A program made the translations under genes and the position numbers. A model generated the notes under the pieces. It searched no databases. It was given only the letters and a program-made list of their open reading frames with translations, and was not told the origin of the DNA. A stretch of 64,000 nt of DNA from a virus: positions 62,001-126,000 of the IMG/VR virus record IMGVR_UViG_3300032665_000006; one strand, written 5' to 3'. The first letter of the stretch is position 1; every line of letters starts with the position of its first letter. Below, piece by piece: positions 61,176 to 64,000 of the stretch.

Positions 61176-62030
61176 TCAAGTACCCCAGTCGTTTTTCCAA
61201 AGAACCACTTGAAGTCTATCACTATAGCGTAAGCCATTTGCCATAGCTAGTTCTGCTACTCGACGATTATTCAAAGTATAAACACTTTCAACCCCGCCAA
61301 CTGGCATTAAGTAAATTGGGCCTTTAAACCCAGCCGCTTGATAAATTTGCGATACTGCTAGTGCTTCTTCGGCATCTTCTTCTGTAGAGATTACAAATTT
61401 TAAATAAGTGTATCCAACTTCTTGATATTCGCAAACTACTTCAGGCTTAATAGCATCTTCACGCAATTCACCAGAGCAACTTAATTTAGCACTAACACTA
61501 AATGTAACTTGTTTAGGCTTGCCAACTCCATCTAATGACCAGTTAATCAAAAACTCTTTAAACTCTGGACTTAGCTTTTGAGTGCCATTCGTTTCAAAAG
61601 TAATTTCTCGTAAATTGGCCATCTTAGGATTGTTCAGCAAGTCTGGATAAGCACGTTGCCAACCTAACAAAGGTTCTCCGCCTGTGATAACCAAGTGCTC
61701 AGTGCCCCACTGACCAAATGGCAGAATCTCCATAATGCGATTAGCAATAGCATCTGACTCCATTAAAGGACTTAAATCTTTAAAGCGCGGATCCCAACTA
61801 GCATAGCTATCACATCCTGTACTTACTAATGGCAAGTCTTCATATTTGGTAAACATATGAGCAACTTCTGCTATTTCTTCTACTTCTGTGCTAAGTTGAC
61901 CTTTGGGCATACCAAATCCAGCACAGCGGAAATTACAGCCGAAAGTTCTAAGGAATATACTGGGCACTCCCATATAGCGACCTTCGCCTTGAATACTATA
62001 AAATAGTTCTGCTACTTTTAATTTACTCAC
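61176..62030 (-). CDS. queE: QueE-like radical SAM enzyme with split cysteine motif
   Basis: 284 residues. LFYSIQGEGRYMGVPSIFLRTFGC is the QueE N-terminus. The cluster cysteines appear as C32-x3-C36 and C73 (TGCDSY), with about 36 residues inserted between second and third. HLVITGGEPLLGW is the GGEP motif. QueE converts CPH4 to 7-carboxy-7-deazaguanine. A QueC-like gene lies at 37710, but QueD and GTP cyclohydrolase are not seen. Preceded by a zinc-ribbon-like protein gene. Confidence 0.8.
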   Translation of the reverse strand: MSKLKVAELFYSIQGEGRYMGVPSIFLRTFGCNFRCAGFGMPKGQLSTEVEEIAEVAHMFTKYEDLPLVSTGCDSYASWDPRFKDLSPLMESDAIANRIMEILPFGQWGTEHLVITGGEPLLGWQRAYPDLLNNPKMANLREITFETNGTQKLSPEFKEFLINWSLDGVGKPKQVTFSVSAKLSCSGELREDAIKPEVVCEYQEVGYTYLKFVISTEEDAEEALAVSQIYQAAGFKGPIYLMPVGGVESVYTLNNRRVAELAMANGLRYSDRLQVVLWKNDWGT

Positions 62031-62316
62031 CGAATTCCTCTCTCATCATTTGATCATGTTCATTTTCTTCTTTAGCACCTTTCCGTGCTTTTTGTTCTTG
62101 ATAGCCGCGACTACCGTCTCCTTTGCCTTTTACTCTGCGCCCACACTCCGTACATTCGTGAAATCCTTGTACAAACTCTTTTCCACTATCAAATGTTATT
62201 ACTTCTGTGCCTTCGATTGTGAATTTTTTGTAACACTGGTTAAAGGTACAAACCACTTTCATAGTTTCAGGATCTATAAAAGATACGTCTACTTTTTTCT
62301 TTGACAATTTACTCAT
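62023..62316 (-). CDS. Zinc-ribbon-like hypothetical protein
   Basis: 97 residues from ATG 62316 (overlapping the upstream TGA). CTFNQCYK and HECTECGRRVKGKG provide four Cys for one zinc site, followed by a basic then acidic helical tail. Function unknown; position between the phosphoribosyltransferase and QueE suggests a link to purine or tRNA/DNA-base chemistry, which is only inference. Confidence 0.7.
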   Translation of the reverse strand: MSKLSKKKVDVSFIDPETMKVVCTFNQCYKKFTIEGTEVITFDSGKEFVQGFHECTECGRRVKGKGDGSRGYQEQKARKGAKEENEHDQMMREEFGE

Positions 62317-62867
62317 TTCTTCCACCACCCTTCATAAGGAAAATTAACCCATCGAGGGTCTTCGTTTTTATTAATCTCCATACCAGCATAGTTAATAGTT
62401 AATTCACTCTTACTTGGTAAGTTATCGATTAGTACTGCTACTCGTACATTGTTGCCCCAAACTTGTTCCCAAACTTCTGTAGCCTGCGGTAAGCAACTTG
62501 ATTGCCAATCTTGTTTAATCCAGTTTAGAGTAGCACCTGTATCATTAATATCATCAACGATAAGAATATTTTTGCGTAGCTTTTTCTTAGAATATGATTC
62601 GTGATCTTTGCGGATTTCTAAGTTGACATACCCAAAGGCATCACTTGCCATTCCGCAATCACTTACACAATCTTGATCATCCCGTAATGATACTTTAAGT
62701 GTTTGCATTGGCACGTCTAGATATTGGGATATAAGAACAGCTGGAAGTAACCCGCCACGAGTAAGTCCTACAACATAATCGGGTTTCCAGCCGTCTTTCG
62801 TAATTTGACGTAGAATGTCTTGAGTTAAACATTCTACGTCTTTGTAAGTTAAATTAGTATGGTCCAT
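62313..62867 (-). CDS. Purine-type phosphoribosyltransferase
   Basis: 184 residues from ATG 62867. VVGLTRGGLLPAVLIS and ILIVDDINDTGATL, the PRPP-binding loop, are diagnostic; the WVNFPYEGWW end is typical of Gpt/Hpt-like members. Salvages a purine or related base by adding ribose-5-phosphate. A leaderless sigma70 promoter drives the phosphoribosyltransferase-QueE-MetK operon. Confidence 0.9.
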   Translation of the reverse strand: MDHTNLTYKDVECLTQDILRQITKDGWKPDYVVGLTRGGLLPAVLISQYLDVPMQTLKVSLRDDQDCVSDCGMASDAFGYVNLEIRKDHESYSKKKLRKNILIVDDINDTGATLNWIKQDWQSSCLPQATEVWEQVWGNNVRVAVLIDNLPSKSELTINYAGMEINKNEDPRWVNFPYEGWWKK

Positions 62868-62873
62868 ACAAGT

Positions 62874-62902
62874 ATTATACACACTTGTATTTAGGTCGTC
62901 AA
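62874..62902 (-). promoter_or_regulatory. Consensus sigma70 promoter, leaderless arrangement
   Basis: TTGACG-N17-TATAAT on the minus strand, 6 bases before the ATG at 62867. Confidence 0.85.
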
Positions 62903-62906
62903 GCTA

Positions 62907-63800
62907 TTACGATAAAATTTGGCGAATACCTTCTTCAAACGACATAGGATTATAGTCAGGCATAATCGAACGAAGTTTGGTAATATCAGGACGGCGATTA
63001 GCAACAGAACCTGGCATACTTGGTAACTGTTCAAATACTGCGTCTGGATGACCTAATTCGGTAGCAATAACTTTAACAGCATCACCAATTGAAATCTCGC
63101 GGTCATTGCCCACATTAACCAATTCACGAGTAGTGTTTTCGGCAACATAGATACTAGCACGGATAGCATCTGATACATGACAGAAGCTACGAGTTTCTTG
63201 TGCGCCGATTACAGAGAAAATACCGTTTTTAATCTTGTTAATTTGGTCACCTAAGAAATGACCTTGTTTACTGTTTTCACCATATACATTAAAGTAACGG
63301 ATCATAACATAAGGTAAGTCCGAATTAGCCAAATAGTTTTCACTAGTAATCTTAGCCAAACGATAACTCCAACGAGCATTGTGTATATCTTTAATAAACA
63401 CATCTGAATTCTCTGGAACTGGACTCGTAGGATCATCTGCTACAATTTCACTGCTCGAAGCATATACTAAGCTCTTAAGATTAGTACATTTACGAGCAAA
63501 ATTGAAAATGTTTAAATCGCAAACAAAGTTATTTTCTAATACCTTGTTAGGCATTTTGTAAAAGTTAGTTGTACCGTTAATAGCACCATAGTGATAAATG
63601 TAATCAAAATCAGTTGGCAATAATTCATCAAACAATACTGTGTTATTTAAGTCAGCGGCAACAAACTTATCACAATCAGGAATACTTGAACTACGACTAT
63701 GATTATCTAGTGCCCATACTTCATTGCCAGCGGCTTTAAGTTGTTTACAAAATTCTGTGCCTAGCAATCCGCTAGCGCCTGTAATTAAAATTTTAGCCAT
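62907..63800 (-). CDS. NAD-dependent nucleotide-sugar epimerase/dehydratase
   Basis: 297 residues. ILITGASGLLGTEF (Rossmann), SLVYASSSEIV, and WSYRLAKITSE (Tyr-x3-Lys) mark an extended SDR sugar epimerase. It overlaps the downstream end of the dehydrogenase gene; together they would supply an oxidised or epimerised nucleotide sugar. Confidence 0.9.
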   Translation of the reverse strand: MAKILITGASGLLGTEFCKQLKAAGNEVWALDNHSRSSSIPDCDKFVAADLNNTVLFDELLPTDFDYIYHYGAINGTTNFYKMPNKVLENNFVCDLNIFNFARKCTNLKSLVYASSSEIVADDPTSPVPENSDVFIKDIHNARWSYRLAKITSENYLANSDLPYVMIRYFNVYGENSKQGHFLGDQINKIKNGIFSVIGAQETRSFCHVSDAIRASIYVAENTTRELVNVGNDREISIGDAVKVIATELGHPDAVFEQLPSMPGSVANRRPDITKLRSIMPDYNPMSFEEGIRQILS

Positions 63801-64000
63801 TTACAATTTTCTCATTATCTTTAATAGTTGCTTCAATCATAGCGAAGTCAAGTCCTAAGTTCTTAACTAAGTTAGCCCACGCACTTGTATCTTTTGGCAA
63901 GCAATGTCCGCCAAAGCCACGCAAGTTTTCATTACACATCAAATATGCTGGATTAATACAATCACGCTTGGTAATAGCATTGTAAACATTATTATAATCT
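63793..64000 (-). CDS. UDP-glucose/GDP-mannose dehydrogenase, C-terminal fragment (partial)
   Basis: The stop is at 63793 and the gene continues past the window edge. The visible residues include the catalytic NENLRGFGGHCLPKDTSAWA, the Cys site of UDP-glucose 6-dehydrogenase-type enzymes. Oxidises nucleotide sugar C6 to a carboxylate. Coupled to the epimerase ATG by an 8-base overlap. Confidence 0.9.
   Translation of the reverse strand, partial: DYNNVYNAITKRDCINPAYLMCNENLRGFGGHCLPKDTSAWANLVKNLGLDFAMIEATIKDNEKIVNG

Noticed and set aside
37710-62030. A complete 7-deazaguanine DNA-modification pathway
   Set aside because: Only QueC-like and QueE-like genes are present. QueD, GTP cyclohydrolase and any transglycosylase are missing in the window, so the claim goes beyond the evidence.
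1-64000. CRISPR array, integrase or attachment site
   Set aside because: No regularly spaced direct repeats, no integrase or transposase motif, and no insertion-sequence ends were seen. The repeated elements are tRNAs and paralogous genes.

Overview
The window is AT-rich, densely packed and built almost entirely of overlapping genes (ATGA, TAATG and TTGA junctions). It looks like the accessory region of a large tailed-phage genome of T4-like gene style. The signs are free-standing HNH and GIY-YIG endonucleases, a 33-member tRNA collection, a phage-type 5'-3' exonuclease, a MoxR/VWA pair, a MazG-like protein, a partial thyX, dozens of proteins under 110 residues, and T4-late-like promoters. 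No structural or replication-core gene is in the window, so the phage assignment rests on this combination. The host is probably a Gram-negative proteobacterium: there is a lipoprotein, a beta-barrel outer-membrane protein, two periplasmic-binding-protein homologues, consensus sigma70 promoters, and a circularly permuted tmRNA gene of a type known from alpha- and some beta-proteobacteria and cyanobacteria.

Layout. (A) 1-20 kb: a biosynthesis-like cluster with a radical SAM enzyme, 2OG-Fe(II) and TauD-type oxygenases, a fatty-acid desaturase, a Rieske oxygenase, a nitronate-monooxygenase-like flavoprotein, an amidohydrolase, three GNAT-like proteins, five PP-loop (asparagine-synthase/QueC-like) ATPases without a glutaminase domain, a repeat-containing glycosyltransferase-like protein, a sugar epimerase and two solute-binding-protein homologues. 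(B) 20-29.9 kb: a broken thyX, small membrane proteins and a lipoprotein, a zincin/VWA protein with its MoxR AAA+ partner, and a run of small paralogues ending in a Phe-x-Leu-Lys/Arg-aromatic motif. (C) 29.9-38.4 kb: eight more 2OG-Fe(II) oxygenase-like genes (one broken), a sulfotransferase-like protein, a QueC-like protein, an RNA-polymerase-omega-like protein and the first tRNAs. (D) 38.4-42.2 kb: the MNEK paralogue family, more aromatic-tail proteins and a metallophosphoesterase. (E) 42.2-48.8 kb: a leftward tRNA array interrupted by HNH, PD-(D/E)XK-like and YkuK-like genes and by structured non-tRNA elements. (F) 48.8-53 kb: oxygenase paralogues, an outer-membrane protein, and a cold-shock protein followed by the permuted tmRNA. 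(G) 53-64 kb: GIY-YIG endonucleases, MazG, 5'-3' exonuclease, an SGNH-like protein, a cytidylyltransferase, MetK, a QueE-like radical SAM enzyme, a phosphoribosyltransferase, an epimerase and the end of a nucleotide-sugar dehydrogenase.

Two promoter classes are readable. One is TTGACA-N17-TATAAT, found upstream of the tRNA array, tmRNA, MoxR/VWA, exonuclease and phosphoribosyltransferase genes; it often lies only 5-6 bases before the ATG, implying leaderless mRNAs. The other is a T4-late-like (N)TAAATA box 4-8 bases before the ATG, found mostly at the oxygenase and biosynthesis genes and often arranged back to back. MetK supplies S-adenosylmethionine that the radical SAM enzymes would use. 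The most notable finds are the permuted tmRNA with a 29-codon tag frame, stop codons buried inside tRNA genes, tRNAs with a swapped A54/U58 T-loop pair, the truncated thyX, and the PP-loop/oxygenase cluster.
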